Translations under genes and position numbers: made by a program
The notes under the pieces: generated by a model
Told to the model about the DNA's origin: nothing
The model's database searches: none
Seen by the model: only the letters and a program-made list of their open reading frames with translations
Part shown: positions 25,703 to 33,255 of the stretch, piece after piece
Numbering within the stretch: the first letter of the stretch is position 1
How the letters are laid out: every line of letters starts with the position of its first letter
Assembly: GCA_038249195.1 (NCBI GenBank)
Contig: JBBRWM010000001.1
Coordinates: 186,001 to 250,000, forward strand
Direction of reading: 5' to 3'
Source: JAOUEA01 sp038249195
Lineage (GTDB): Bacteria; Actinomycetota; UBA4738; HRBIN12
Length of the DNA: 64,000 nucleotides

Positions 25703-27585
25703 GGCGAGGAGGCGCTCCCGTCGCTTCCCACCCCGATCCACGCGCCCATCATCACCTCGTCCTCGTACCCGTAGGACTTGCGGGAGCGGCGGGTGAGCCG
25801 GCCCTCGTCCACGAACCCGAACTTGCGGTACAGGGCGATGGCTCCCGCGTTGCTCGGATAGACCGAGAGCACGAGCTTCTCCACGCCCGACCCGCGTGCC
25901 CACGCCAGGCCCCGGGCCATCAGGGCGCTGCCGACGCCCGTGCCGCGCACGTCGCCCGCGACCGCGATCCCCAGCGTGGCGACGTGGCGGGAGACGGGGT
26001 GCTGCTCGCGTTGCAGAGACACGTGGCCCACGACGCGGCTCCCGTCCATAGCCACGATCTGGGCCTCGTCGTCGGTCCAGGCGTGCCGAAACCTCCGTCG
26101 ATACTCGCGGGGTGGGTGCGTCACGCTCTCGCTGCGCACGTAACGACCCTCCGCTACGATCGCTCGCCAGAACGTCAAGAACGCGGCGACGTCGCCGGGG
26201 CGCGCGGCGCGCACGACGATCCCGGCGGAAGGTGGCGTGTCCGCCGGCGCGCGTCGATACGCGGCGGTCTCGAGCCGGTCGAGGTCGGCGGCGTCCTCCC
26301 GTCGCAGCAGGAGCGTCGCGTCCCCCTCTCGCACGCCGACCACGGCGGGGCGACCCACGCGGTTGTACGTGCTCGCCATGCCATAGGTGTAGGCGCCCGT
26401 GGCCGCGAAGGCAACCAGGTCCCCCCGCGCGAGGTCGTCGGGTAGGAGCACATCCTCAGCGAGCGTGTCTCCCGTTTCGCAGTGCTTGCCCACGACGCTC
26501 ACGGGCACGAACCGGGATCCACGCGGCGGCCCTGCCGCCGCCACGCTGAACCGCGCGTCGTAGAGCATGGGCCGCAGGTTGTCGGACATCCCACCGTCCA
26601 CGGCGGCGAGCAGGCGGCCGCCCACCCGTTTCGTCGTGCCGACGCGGTAGAGGGTGAGGACGGGATTCGCCACGAGGGCGCGTCCCGGTTCGACGATGAG
26701 GCCGGGCGTCGGGAGGCCCGCGGCCGCGCAACGCTGGCGCATCCGCTCGGTCACGGCCGCCGTCACATGTCCCGGATCCAGGCCGGGCTGATCCACGTAC
26801 GTGACGGCGAAGCCACCGCCCACGTCCAGGGTCCCCACCGCGATGCCGGCGTCGTCGCGGAGTCGCGTGGCGACGTCGATGAGCGCGTCCACGCATCGGA
26901 GATACGGCTCCACGGACGGAACCTGCGACCCGATATGCGCGTGCAGGCCGTGGAAACGCACGCCCGGGAGCGAGCCCAGCGCGCGCACCGCGTCGACGGC
27001 TTCCGCGCGCGGCGTGCCGAACTTCGAACCGAGGTGACCCGTGGCGATGGATGCGTGGGTGTGGGCGTCTACCTCCGGGATCACGCGCAGCAGGACCGGC
27101 TGCACCGAGTCGCGCGCTCGGGCAGCTGCGTCGATGCGGACCAGCTCGTCGAGGCCATCCGCGATCACGAGGGAGATGCCGCTCGCCACTGCGAGTGCGA
27201 GCTCGTCGTCGGACTTGTTGTTGCCGTGCAGGACGAGGCGCGAACCGGACGAGCCTGCCCGCAAGCATGCCTGCACCTCGCCGCCGCTGGCGGCCAGGAG
27301 GTCGAGGCCCTCCTCCAGCGCGATCCGGATCACGGCATGGGCCGTGAACGCCTTCACCGCGTAGAGCACGCGCGGAGCGGAAGCCCGTACCGCGCGGCAG
27401 CGCGCGCGGAGGTCCTCCTCGTCGAGCACCAGCAGCGGCGTCCCGAAGCGCTCGGCGAGGTCGGCGACACGCAGGCCGGCCACGACCAATCCCTGCGCGC
27501 CGAACGTCGCCGACGCGGGCCACGGGCTCCTGCTCCGTCCGGCGGCGGTGTGGGCCGAGGGGACGAGGGAGGCCGCCTCAGTCAT
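25699..27585 (-). CDS. lysA: Diaminopimelate decarboxylase fused to a GNAT acetyltransferase
   Basis: A 628-residue fusion. Residues 28-440 are a complete LysA: PLP Lys78 (YAVKAF), HAHIGSQ at 215-221, EPGRALVANP, and the active-site Cys369 (KHCETGD). It decarboxylates meso-diaminopimelate to lysine. Residues 456-617 are a GNAT domain with the acetyl-CoA loop around 545-552 (DVRGTGVG). The frame is unbroken over the join and no ribosome-binding site was seen near 456. LysA is usually 410-450 residues, so the GNAT tail is unusual. It overlaps argS by 8 bp and hom by 4 bp. Confidence 0.93.
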   Translation of the reverse strand: MTEAASLVPSAHTAAGRSRSPWPASATFGAQGLVVAGLRVADLAERFGTPLLVLDEEDLRARCRAVRASAPRVLYAVKAFTAHAVIRIALEEGLDLLAASGGEVQACLRAGSSGSRLVLHGNNKSDDELALAVASGISLVIADGLDELVRIDAAARARDSVQPVLLRVIPEVDAHTHASIATGHLGSKFGTPRAEAVDAVRALGSLPGVRFHGLHAHIGSQVPSVEPYLRCVDALIDVATRLRDDAGIAVGTLDVGGGFAVTYVDQPGLDPGHVTAAVTERMRQRCAAAGLPTPGLIVEPGRALVANPVLTLYRVGTTKRVGGRLLAAVDGGMSDNLRPMLYDARFSVAAAGPPRGSRFVPVSVVGKHCETGDTLAEDVLLPDDLARGDLVAFAATGAYTYGMASTYNRVGRPAVVGVREGDATLLLRREDAADLDRLETAAYRRAPADTPPSAGIVVRAARPGDVAAFLTFWRAIVAEGRYVRSESVTHPPREYRRRFRHAWTDDEAQIVAMDGSRVVGHVSLQREQHPVSRHVATLGIAVAGDVRGTGVGSALMARGLAWARGSGVEKLVLSVYPSNAGAIALYRKFGFVDEGRLTRRSRKSYGYEDEVMMGAWIGVGSDGSASSP

Positions 27586-29257
27586 CCGAACGATCCATCG
27601 ACGCGGGGGCTGAGACCCCGAGGAGACCCAGGAGGTTCGCGATCACCTGCTGGGTGCCCGCGCACAGCCACAGGCGTGCCTGGGTGAGCGCGGGGTCCTC
27701 GGAGAGGACCGGACATTCCGTGTAGAAGCGGTGGAAGCGTCCCGCGAGCTCCAGCGCGGCGTGCGTGAGCCGGTGCGGCGCGCGTTGCCGAGCCGCGGTC
27801 GCGATCGCGCCGGGGACGTCGGCGAGGGAGCGCAGGAGCGCCGCCTCCGCTTCGCTCTGCAGGAGCCCGAGGTCCGCCTCCTCCACGGGCCCGAGCACCA
27901 CGCCGCGCTCGGCGGCCCTGCGCAGGATGCTCGCGATGCGCGCGTGCCCGTACTGCACGTAGTAGACGGGATTGTCCATCGTCTGCTGCTTCGCCACCTC
28001 GATGTCGAAGTTCATGGCGGAGTCGTTAGAGAACGACAGCAGCGTGAAGCGCGCGGCGTCCGTTCCTACCTCGTCGATCAGCTGATCGAGCGTCACGAAC
28101 TCCCCGGCGCGCGTGCTCATCGACACGGGCTCGCCGTCGCGCAAGAACGCCACGAACTGGTAGAGCACGATTTCGACCGCCTCGGGATCGAACCCCAGCG
28201 CCTGTGCGGCCCCCTTCACGCGGGCGATGTCGCCGTGGTGGTCGGCGCCCCAGACGTAGATGACGTGGTCGAACCCGCGTCCGAATTTGTCGATGAGGTA
28301 GGCGCAATCGGCCGCGAAGTACGTGTGCGTCCCGTTCGAACGGATGACCACGCGATCTTTGTCGTCGCCGAACGCCGTAGAGCGGAACCACACCGCGCCC
28401 TCGGCTTCATAGATGGACCCGGCCTCTCGGAGCCGCCGGATGGCCTCGGCGATCTTCCCCCCTTCGGCGAGGTCGTGTTCGGAGCGGTAGGCGTCGAAGG
28501 CCACGCCGAAGCGCTCGAGGGTGGCCTTGATCTCCCCAAGGATCCGAAGAGAGCCCAGGTCGCGGAGGCGCTCGAGCCGCACGTCCCCCGGCAGCTCCGC
28601 GATGCCCGGGCCCTCGGCCGCGAGGATGTCGCGGGCGATATCCGTGACGTATCCCCCCCGATATCCGTCCTCGGGCATGTGCGCCTCTCGGCCCGAGAGC
28701 TGCAGCACGCGGGCCTCGACGGAGCGGCCGAACTTGTCCACCTGCCCGCCGGCATCGTTGAAGTAGTACTCCCGTTCAACGGACCAGCCCTGATGCTCGA
28801 GGATGGAGGCCAGCGCATCGCCGATCGCGGCATTGCGCGCATGACCGATCGTCAAGGGACCCGTGGGGTTCGAGCTCACGAACTCGACCTGGACGCGGGC
28901 CTCCTTGGGCTCCCCTCGCCCGTAGTCCGCGCCCGCCTCGGCTATCGAGCGCACGGTCGCATGCAGCCAGTCGTCGGTGGTGAACACGTTCAGGAAGCCG
29001 GGCCCGGCGATCTCCACCCTCTTCACGAAGGGGGCCGGCGCGAGGGCGTCGGCCAACGCCTGCGCGATCTCGCGCGCTGGCTTGCCCGCCGACGGCGCGA
29101 TCGCCATGGCCACGTTCGTGGCGAAGTCCCCCTGGTCCTTCCGCTTGGGGGCGAGCAGCTGGGGCGCGGGGAGGTCCCCCGGCTCCATGCCGATCCGTGG
29201 CGCCGCCGCCGACAGGCCGGCGCGGAGCCAGTCGGTCAGCTCCTGCTCGATGCTCAC
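27578..29257 (-). CDS. argS: Arginyl-tRNA synthetase
   Basis: A 559-residue class I synthetase that charges tRNA-Arg. The HIGH motif is in TIGHARN; NPTGP precedes it; a KMSKS-like loop reads VSMSTRAG, as in ArgRS forms that have lost the canonical KMSKS. The N-terminal additional domain (about 1-95) and a helical anticodon-binding C-terminus are present. The GTG at 29257 overlaps the response regulator stop (GTGA). argS before lysA matches Mycobacterium (Rv1292-Rv1293). A tRNA-Arg gene lies just upstream on the other strand. Confidence 0.96.
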   Translation of the reverse strand: MSIEQELTDWLRAGLSAAAPRIGMEPGDLPAPQLLAPKRKDQGDFATNVAMAIAPSAGKPAREIAQALADALAPAPFVKRVEIAGPGFLNVFTTDDWLHATVRSIAEAGADYGRGEPKEARVQVEFVSSNPTGPLTIGHARNAAIGDALASILEHQGWSVEREYYFNDAGGQVDKFGRSVEARVLQLSGREAHMPEDGYRGGYVTDIARDILAAEGPGIAELPGDVRLERLRDLGSLRILGEIKATLERFGVAFDAYRSEHDLAEGGKIAEAIRRLREAGSIYEAEGAVWFRSTAFGDDKDRVVIRSNGTHTYFAADCAYLIDKFGRGFDHVIYVWGADHHGDIARVKGAAQALGFDPEAVEIVLYQFVAFLRDGEPVSMSTRAGEFVTLDQLIDEVGTDAARFTLLSFSNDSAMNFDIEVAKQQTMDNPVYYVQYGHARIASILRRAAERGVVLGPVEEADLGLLQSEAEAALLRSLADVPGAIATAARQRAPHRLTHAALELAGRFHRFYTECPVLSEDPALTQARLWLCAGTQQVIANLLGLLGVSAPASMDRSDD

Positions 29258-29640
29258 GCTCGGTCGCTCTCGCCCGCCAGCCGGCGACGCACCGTCCCGA
29301 TCAGCTCCGCCGGATCGAACGGCTTCGTCAGGTAGTCGGCGCCGAATGCCTCTCCCTGCGCGCGATCCTCCTCCATCACGCGCGCGGTCAGGAAGACGAT
29401 AGGCACCTCGGCGAACGACGGGTCTTGGCGGAGCCGGGCCGCGACCTGGTAGCCGTCGAGGCCCGGCATCATGACGTCGAGGATGAGGGCATCGGGAGGG
29501 TCCGCGAGCGCCTGGACGACCGCCTCGTCGCCCCGAGAGGCGGTCTCCACCCGGAAGCCCTCCAGCCGGAAGTTCACCTGGAGCAGCCGGAGCATGGCGG
29601 GATCGTCGTCGACGAGCAGTACGCGCGGACCCTCGGTCAT
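29254..29640 (-). CDS. Single-domain response regulator
   Basis: A 128-residue receiver domain with no output domain. The acidic pocket is Asp11/12, the phosphoacceptor is Asp55 (LILDVMMPGLDG), and the conserved Lys lies in DYLTKPFDP. It may pass phosphate to, or bind, another protein, in CheY or Spo0F fashion. No histidine kinase is near. It is the first gene of the argS-lysA-hom-thrC-thrB run and overlaps argS by 4 bp. Its -10 (TATCCT) ends 7 nt before the ATG, so the message should be leaderless. Confidence 0.9.
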   Translation of the reverse strand: MTEGPRVLLVDDDPAMLRLLQVNFRLEGFRVETASRGDEAVVQALADPPDALILDVMMPGLDGYQVAARLRQDPSFAEVPIVFLTARVMEEDRAQGEAFGADYLTKPFDPAELIGTVRRRLAGESDRA

Positions 29641-29647
29641 GCGTTGG

Positions 29648-29653
29648 AGGATA
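29648..29653 (-). promoter_or_regulatory. -10 element of the response regulator-argS-lysA-thr operon
   Basis: TATCCT on the minus strand fits TAnnnT and ends 7 nt before the ATG at 29640, predicting a leaderless mRNA. No good -35 was seen; the upstream 25 bp is a GC palindrome-rich stretch. Confidence 0.5.
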
Positions 29654-29690
29654 CCGGCCGGGGCCGGCCTGGCCGACCGGGAGCCGTTGC

Positions 29691-29696
29691 TAGACT
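29691..29696 (+). promoter_or_regulatory. Possible -10 element for tRNA-Arg
   Basis: TAGACT ends 11 nt before the first base of the tRNA, so transcription would begin about 4 nt upstream of the mature 5' end. No clear -35 was found. Confidence 0.4.
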
Positions 29697-29707
29697 CGGT
29701 GCCACTG

Positions 29708-29779
29708 GCCCCCGTAGCTCAGCGGATAGAGTGCCGGCCTCCGGAGCCGGAAGCGCAGGTTCGAGTCCTGCCGGGGGCA
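29708..29779 (+). tRNA. tRNA-Arg (anticodon CCG)
   Basis: The 72 nt fold as a cloverleaf: acceptor GCCCCCG with CGGGGGC, a D-arm GCTC/GAGT, anticodon stem CCGGC/GCCGG with loop CTCCGGA, and a T-arm GCAGG-TTCGAGT-CCTGC. The anticodon CCG reads CGG arginine codons. The discriminator is A and only CC of the CCA end follows, so CCA must be completed by tRNA nucleotidyltransferase. An imperfect copy of its 3' end lies at 30603-30623. Confidence 0.96.
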
Positions 29780-29780
29780 C
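29760..29780 (+). repeat. Direct repeat copy 1: 3' end of tRNA-Arg (possible att site)
   Basis: These 21 nt, from the T-loop to the acceptor end of tRNA-Arg, recur at 30603-30623 in the same direction with a single G/A difference. Duplication of a tRNA 3' end is the usual scar left by an integrase-mediated insertion. Confidence 0.65.
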
Positions 29781-30602
29781 CGACCCAAACGGTGGTCCAA
29801 GATCGGTGCCCGGAAGACCGGCTGAACCTGTCCGGCGTCTTTCGGAGAGGGTGATCGGCTGAGGAGCCTGAGCACCCATCGCTTCAGGCCTCTGTGCCGC
29901 CGTCCCCAGCCCGCTTATGGACGTAGTTGATCAGGTCCAGTTCGCCTGGGGACCTATCCTCGGCCGTGAGGAGGGCCGCCGCCTCTGCTCGGTGCTGAGT
30001 CCCGTGGTTGACGACGTGCACCAGCATCTGCCAAACGGGTGCCCCGTCGTGCACGTATCGGACGAAGCCGTCCGTCAGGGTCGGCAGCCAGGCGTCGTCC
30101 GCGGCCCACTCGGCCTCCCAGCGTTCACGCAGCTCGTCGATCGTCGGCAACGGCTCGAGTTCCGGCTCCGGTCCTTCGTCGGAGCCCTGTGTCTCGAAGC
30201 TGATGCGCCAGCGTTGGGAGGCGCCGAGGTGATGGACAAGGATGCCGCCAAGGCCACGCTCACCGACATCGTGCGTTCGAGACCACACGGCCGGATCCAG
30301 GCCATCGAGGACCGCCAGCACCTGCCGCGTGGCCCAGCGGTCATACGCGAACAGAAAGCGGATCTCGTCGGCCTGCACGTGAGCCTCCTTGTCCTTCGAA
30401 GCGCCAGCGACCGGTGAAACCGCTGGCAGCCTATCCATCCGGCGGGTGAGGGATCGATCACCGCTCGGCTGTGGGCGAGGCCGGCGATCCGTTCTCGGCC
30501 TCGACGCGCTCCGGGAGGAATGTCTGTCCGACAACGCTCGCGTCGAAGCTCGCGTGACGAGCACCCGGACGGATCACATGCCCTTCCACCCGCGGGTACC
30601 TT
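29781..30602. other. Possible relic island between tRNA-Arg 3'-end repeats
   Basis: This 0.82-kb interval between the two repeats holds only the DinB-family gene and about 225 bp of noncoding sequence upstream of it. No integrase, excisionase or other mobility gene is present, so if it is an island it is decayed or was mobilised in trans. Base composition is not visibly different from the flanks. An alternative is that the second repeat is what is left of a lost second tRNA-Arg. Confidence 0.35.
29884..30378 (-). CDS. DinB-family four-helix metalloprotein
   Basis: This 164-residue protein has the DinB/YfiT fold pattern. Putative metal ligands are His49/His50 (LVHHLGAS) and His125 plus His129 (NHGTQHRAE). 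Family members bind zinc or nickel; some are thiol transferases using bacillithiol or mycothiol, and others are damage-inducible proteins of unknown activity. The start is GTG 30378, with a strong AAGGAGG 5 nt upstream, which rules out the longer frame. It lies alone between two copies of a tRNA 3' end. Confidence 0.85.
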   Translation of the reverse strand: MQADEIRFLFAYDRWATRQVLAVLDGLDPAVWSRTHDVGERGLGGILVHHLGASQRWRISFETQGSDEGPEPELEPLPTIDELRERWEAEWAADDAWLPTLTDGFVRYVHDGAPVWQMLVHVVNHGTQHRAEAAALLTAEDRSPGELDLINYVHKRAGDGGTEA

Positions 30603-30623
30603 TTCGAATCCTGCCGGGGGCAC
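30603..30623 (+). repeat. Direct repeat copy 2: tRNA-Arg 3' end remnant (possible att site)
   Basis: The 21 nt match positions 29760-29780 (T-loop to acceptor 3' end) at 20 of 21 bases. The sequence before it does not form the rest of a tRNA. It lies just upstream of the pdxH promoter. Confidence 0.65.
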
Positions 30624-30641
30624 GAGCGATACCGCGGGCCG

Positions 30642-30647
30642 TACGAT
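30642..30647 (+). promoter_or_regulatory. -10 element of pdxH
   Basis: TACGAT fits TAnnnT and ends 8 nt before the pdxH ATG at 30656, suggesting leaderless or near-leaderless transcription. It lies 18 nt after the tRNA-like repeat. Confidence 0.45.
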
Positions 30648-30655
30648 GGGCCTCG

Positions 30656-31309
30656 ATGACGGATCCCAGGACGATGCGAGCGCCATCCGGATTCCACGAG
30701 GATCGGCCCCTCGACCGTTCCGACCTCCTCGCCGATCCGATCGAGCTGTTCGGTCGATGGCTCGCCGACGCCGAGGGGGCCGGGGTACCGCTCCCCAACG
30801 CCATGGCGGTCGCCACCGCCGACGCGGACGGGAGGCCGTCGGTTCGTCACGTCCTGCTCCGCGGCGTGGACGAACGGGGCTTCGAGTTCTTCACGAACTA
30901 CCGCAGTCGCAAGGGCCGACAGCTGGCCGACAACCCGCACGCCGGGCTCGTATTCCTCTGGAAGGAGCTGGATCGCCAGGTCAACGTGACCGGCTCAGTG
31001 ATCAGGAGCTCGGCCGAGGCCTCCGACGCCTACTTCGCCACCCGCCCGCGTGACGCACAGCTCGGGGCGTGGGCATCGCATCAGAGCGAGGTCCTCACCG
31101 GTCGCGATGAGCTCGAGGCCCGGCTGGCCGAGGGGGAGGCGCGATACCCCGGCGCGGTCCCGCGACCCCCCCACTGGGGTGGGTTCCTCGTGTCACCGGA
31201 GGCGATCGAGTTCTGGCAGGGTCGACGTCATCGCTTGCACGATCGGTTCCGATTCACGGCGGGATCGGCCCCGGGTGATCCCTGGCGGATCGAGCGGCTC
31301 TCGCCCTAG
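30656..31309 (+). CDS. pdxH: Pyridoxamine 5'-phosphate oxidase
   Basis: This 217-residue FMN enzyme oxidises pyridoxamine- or pyridoxine-phosphate to PLP. Conserved blocks: NAMAVATAD, GRPSVRHVLLRG, FFTNYRSRKGRQL (FMN/substrate contacts), and the C-terminal FWQGRRHRLHDR. The ATG at 30656 is chosen because a -10 element ends 8 nt upstream; the longer frame would run through the tRNA-like repeat. It may supply PLP for the many PLP enzymes nearby (GlyA, ThrC, LysA, the decarboxylase), though that is only inference. Confidence 0.94.
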   Translation: MTDPRTMRAPSGFHEDRPLDRSDLLADPIELFGRWLADAEGAGVPLPNAMAVATADADGRPSVRHVLLRGVDERGFEFFTNYRSRKGRQLADNPHAGLVFLWKELDRQVNVTGSVIRSSAEASDAYFATRPRDAQLGAWASHQSEVLTGRDELEARLAEGEARYPGAVPRPPHWGGFLVSPEAIEFWQGRRHRLHDRFRFTAGSAPGDPWRIERLSP

Positions 31310-31322
31310 GCGCGCTGGCGGT

Positions 31323-31328
31323 TAGGCT
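31323..31328 (+). promoter_or_regulatory. -10 element of the M20 peptidase gene
   Basis: TAGGCT lies 11 nt before the ATG at 31340, giving a 5' leader of at most about 5 nt. No ribosome-binding site is visible in the 11 nt. Confidence 0.4.
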
Positions 31329-31339
31329 GGCTCGCAGCC

Positions 31340-32707
31340 ATGGACGCCCATGCCCTCCGCCGCCGCGTCGCCGACGGCATGCCGCAGACCGTCGACGACC
31401 TCGCACGGCTCGTGGCGATCCCCTCCGTCGGTCACGCGGGCTACGACCCGGCTAACGTGCGCGCGTCGGCCGACCGGGCGCGCGACATCCTCGTCGAGTC
31501 AGGCGTCGCGGACGCCCGACTCATCGAGCTCGACGGCGGGCATCCTGCGGTGTTCGGGGCGATCGCGGGCCCGCTGGGGGCGCCCACGCTTCTGCTCTAC
31601 GCCCACCATGACGTGCAGCCCGAGGGCGACGCATCCGCCTGGACGACGCCACCGTTCCAGCCGGACATCCGCGACGGACGCATGTACGGGCGCGGTTCGG
31701 CCGACGACAAGAGCGGCATCGCCGTGCATGCCGCGGCCCTGCGCGCGCTCGGCGTTCACGAAGATGCCGCACCTCCGGTCACCGTGAAGCTCCTGATCGA
31801 GGGTGAGGAGGAGTGCACCACGGAGCACCTGCCCGAGCTGGTTCGCGGCCACGCGGACCTCCTGCGCGCCGACATCGCCGTGATCGCTGACGGTGGCAAC
31901 GTGCGCACCGGCGTGCCGACGATCGATACCAGCGTGCGCGGGGTCACGGACTGCACGATCTCCGTGACCGTGATGCCGATCGCGCTCCACAGCGGCTCCT
32001 ACGGCGGCCCTGTCCCCGATGCGATCACCGCGCTCGCCCGGATCATCGCATCGCTCCACGACGACGCCGGCGAGGTCGCGATCGAGGGCCTCCGCTCGTT
32101 CGCTTGGCAGGGCGCGGCGGTCACGGAGGAGGAGATCCGCCGCGATTCGGGGATGTACGACGACGTAGAGCTGCTCGGCACTGGGCCGATCGCCGACCGG
32201 CTCCTGTCCAAGCCGGCGGTTGCCGTACTCGGGTTCGACGCGCCCCGCGTCGCCGAGTCGTCGAATCAGCTCGTGCCGACGGCGCGCGCCCGCGTGTCCC
32301 TTCGCCTCGCGCCCGACGACGACCCGGTCGCCGCACGCGGGAGGTTGCTCGCCCATCTCCGGGCGGCGGCGCCTTGGGGCGTGCACGTCGACTTCGGCGG
32401 AGATGCGGAAGCGGGGATGGGATACATGGTCGACACCTCGACGCCCGCGTACACGGCCGCGAAGGAAGCGCTCGCCGAGGCCTTCGGCGCGGCCGTCGAG
32501 GAGCACGGCAGCGGGGGCTCGATCCCGCTCGTGCCCCTGCTCGCGGAGACGTTCCCCGGTATCGCGGTGCTGATCTGGGGCGCGGGCGACGAGAAGTCCA
32601 ACTGGCACTCCCTGGACGAGAGCGTGGACCTCGCCGACCTGGAGCACCTTGCGTTGGCGGAGGCGCTGTTCATCCGCAACCTCGGCCCTCCCGGCAACCG
32701 GGCGTGA
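31340..32707 (+). CDS. M20-family dipeptidase/deacylase
   Basis: A 455-residue metallohydrolase of the M20 (ArgE/DapE/carnosinase) family. Zinc-site motifs in order: LLYAHHDVQPEG (His), GRGSADDKSG (bridging Asp), EGEEEC (catalytic Glu and ligand), IADGGN, and a late His in the SNWHSLDE region. An inserted dimerisation domain lies in the middle. Length and motifs fit dipeptidases acting on a broad range of peptides or N-acyl amino acids; the substrate is unknown. It follows pdxH by 30 bp and precedes bpa. Confidence 0.9.
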   Translation: MDAHALRRRVADGMPQTVDDLARLVAIPSVGHAGYDPANVRASADRARDILVESGVADARLIELDGGHPAVFGAIAGPLGAPTLLLYAHHDVQPEGDASAWTTPPFQPDIRDGRMYGRGSADDKSGIAVHAAALRALGVHEDAAPPVTVKLLIEGEEECTTEHLPELVRGHADLLRADIAVIADGGNVRTGVPTIDTSVRGVTDCTISVTVMPIALHSGSYGGPVPDAITALARIIASLHDDAGEVAIEGLRSFAWQGAAVTEEEIRRDSGMYDDVELLGTGPIADRLLSKPAVAVLGFDAPRVAESSNQLVPTARARVSLRLAPDDDPVAARGRLLAHLRAAAPWGVHVDFGGDAEAGMGYMVDTSTPAYTAAKEALAEAFGAAVEEHGSGGSIPLVPLLAETFPGIAVLIWGAGDEKSNWHSLDESVDLADLEHLALAEALFIRNLGPPGNRA

Positions 32708-32732
32708 GCGCCGAGGACCCGGAGCCCGCTGC

Positions 32733-32738
32733 TAGGTT
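32733..32738 (+). promoter_or_regulatory. -10 element of bpa
   Basis: TAGGTT ends 9 nt before the ATG at 32748. A GGAG also lies 5 nt upstream of the ATG, so the signal may serve as a promoter with a minimal leader, or GGAG may simply act on a longer transcript. Confidence 0.35.
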
Positions 32739-32747
32739 GGAGCCTCT

Positions 32748-33251
32748 ATGAGCATGGATCCGGACGCCTCCCAGACCGAGACGGTGGAAGCCGTGCCTGT
32801 GACCGAGGCGGCGGCCGCCGAAGCGACCCCCGCCCAGGGCGAGGCCATCACGCAGCCGGCCAAGCTGCTGCGGATCGCGAGCATGGTCCGCGAGCTGCTC
32901 GAGGAGACGCGCCAGGCATCCCTCGACGAGGCGGGCCGGCGGCGTCTCGCCGAGATCTATCAGCGGGCGGTGAACGAGCTGTCCGAGGTGCTCTCCGGCG
33001 ACCTGCAGGAGGAGCTCGCGGAGCTGGCCCCGCCGCTGGAAGGTGTCCCGACCGAGTCCGAAATCCGCCTCGCTCAGGCGCAACTCGTGGGATGGCTCGA
33101 AGGGCTCTTCCACGGCATCCAGGCCGCGATGTTCGCCCAGCAGGCGGCCGCGCGGGCGCAGTTCGAGGAGCTCCGGCGGCGCGGCCTGCCCGGCTCGGGC
33201 GAGAACCCCGGCAACCCGGACGGGCCAAGCCGCGGCGGCCAATACCTCTAG
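32748..33251 (+). CDS. bpa: Bacterial proteasome activator Bpa/PafE
   Basis: A 167-residue helical protein matching the ring-forming, ATP-independent activator of the actinobacterial 20S proteasome. The core AQAQLVGWLEGLFHGIQ and the C-terminal GQYL (164-167), which docks into the alpha-ring pockets and opens the gate, are diagnostic. The N-terminal 35 residues are acidic and probably disordered. The proteasome itself is not in the window, so its presence elsewhere is predicted. ATG 32748, with GGAG upstream; ATG 32754 is an alternative. Confidence 0.93.
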   Translation: MSMDPDASQTETVEAVPVTEAAAAEATPAQGEAITQPAKLLRIASMVRELLEETRQASLDEAGRRRLAEIYQRAVNELSEVLSGDLQEELAELAPPLEGVPTESEIRLAQAQLVGWLEGLFHGIQAAMFAQQAAARAQFEELRRRGLPGSGENPGNPDGPSRGGQYL

Positions 33252-33255
33252 CGGA

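Noticed and set aside
25699..27585. LysA-GNAT as two separate genes with a missed stop
   Set aside because: The frame is open throughout and no ribosome-binding site was seen near the GNAT start; kept as one gene, with raw-read checking advised in the finding.
29637..29879. Minus-strand open frame over tRNA-Arg
   Set aside because: This is the familiar false protein made by translating the antisense strand of a tRNA gene.
30389..30655. N-terminal extension of pdxH to 30389
   Set aside because: The extra region crosses the tRNA-like repeat and the promoter and does not resemble PdxH.
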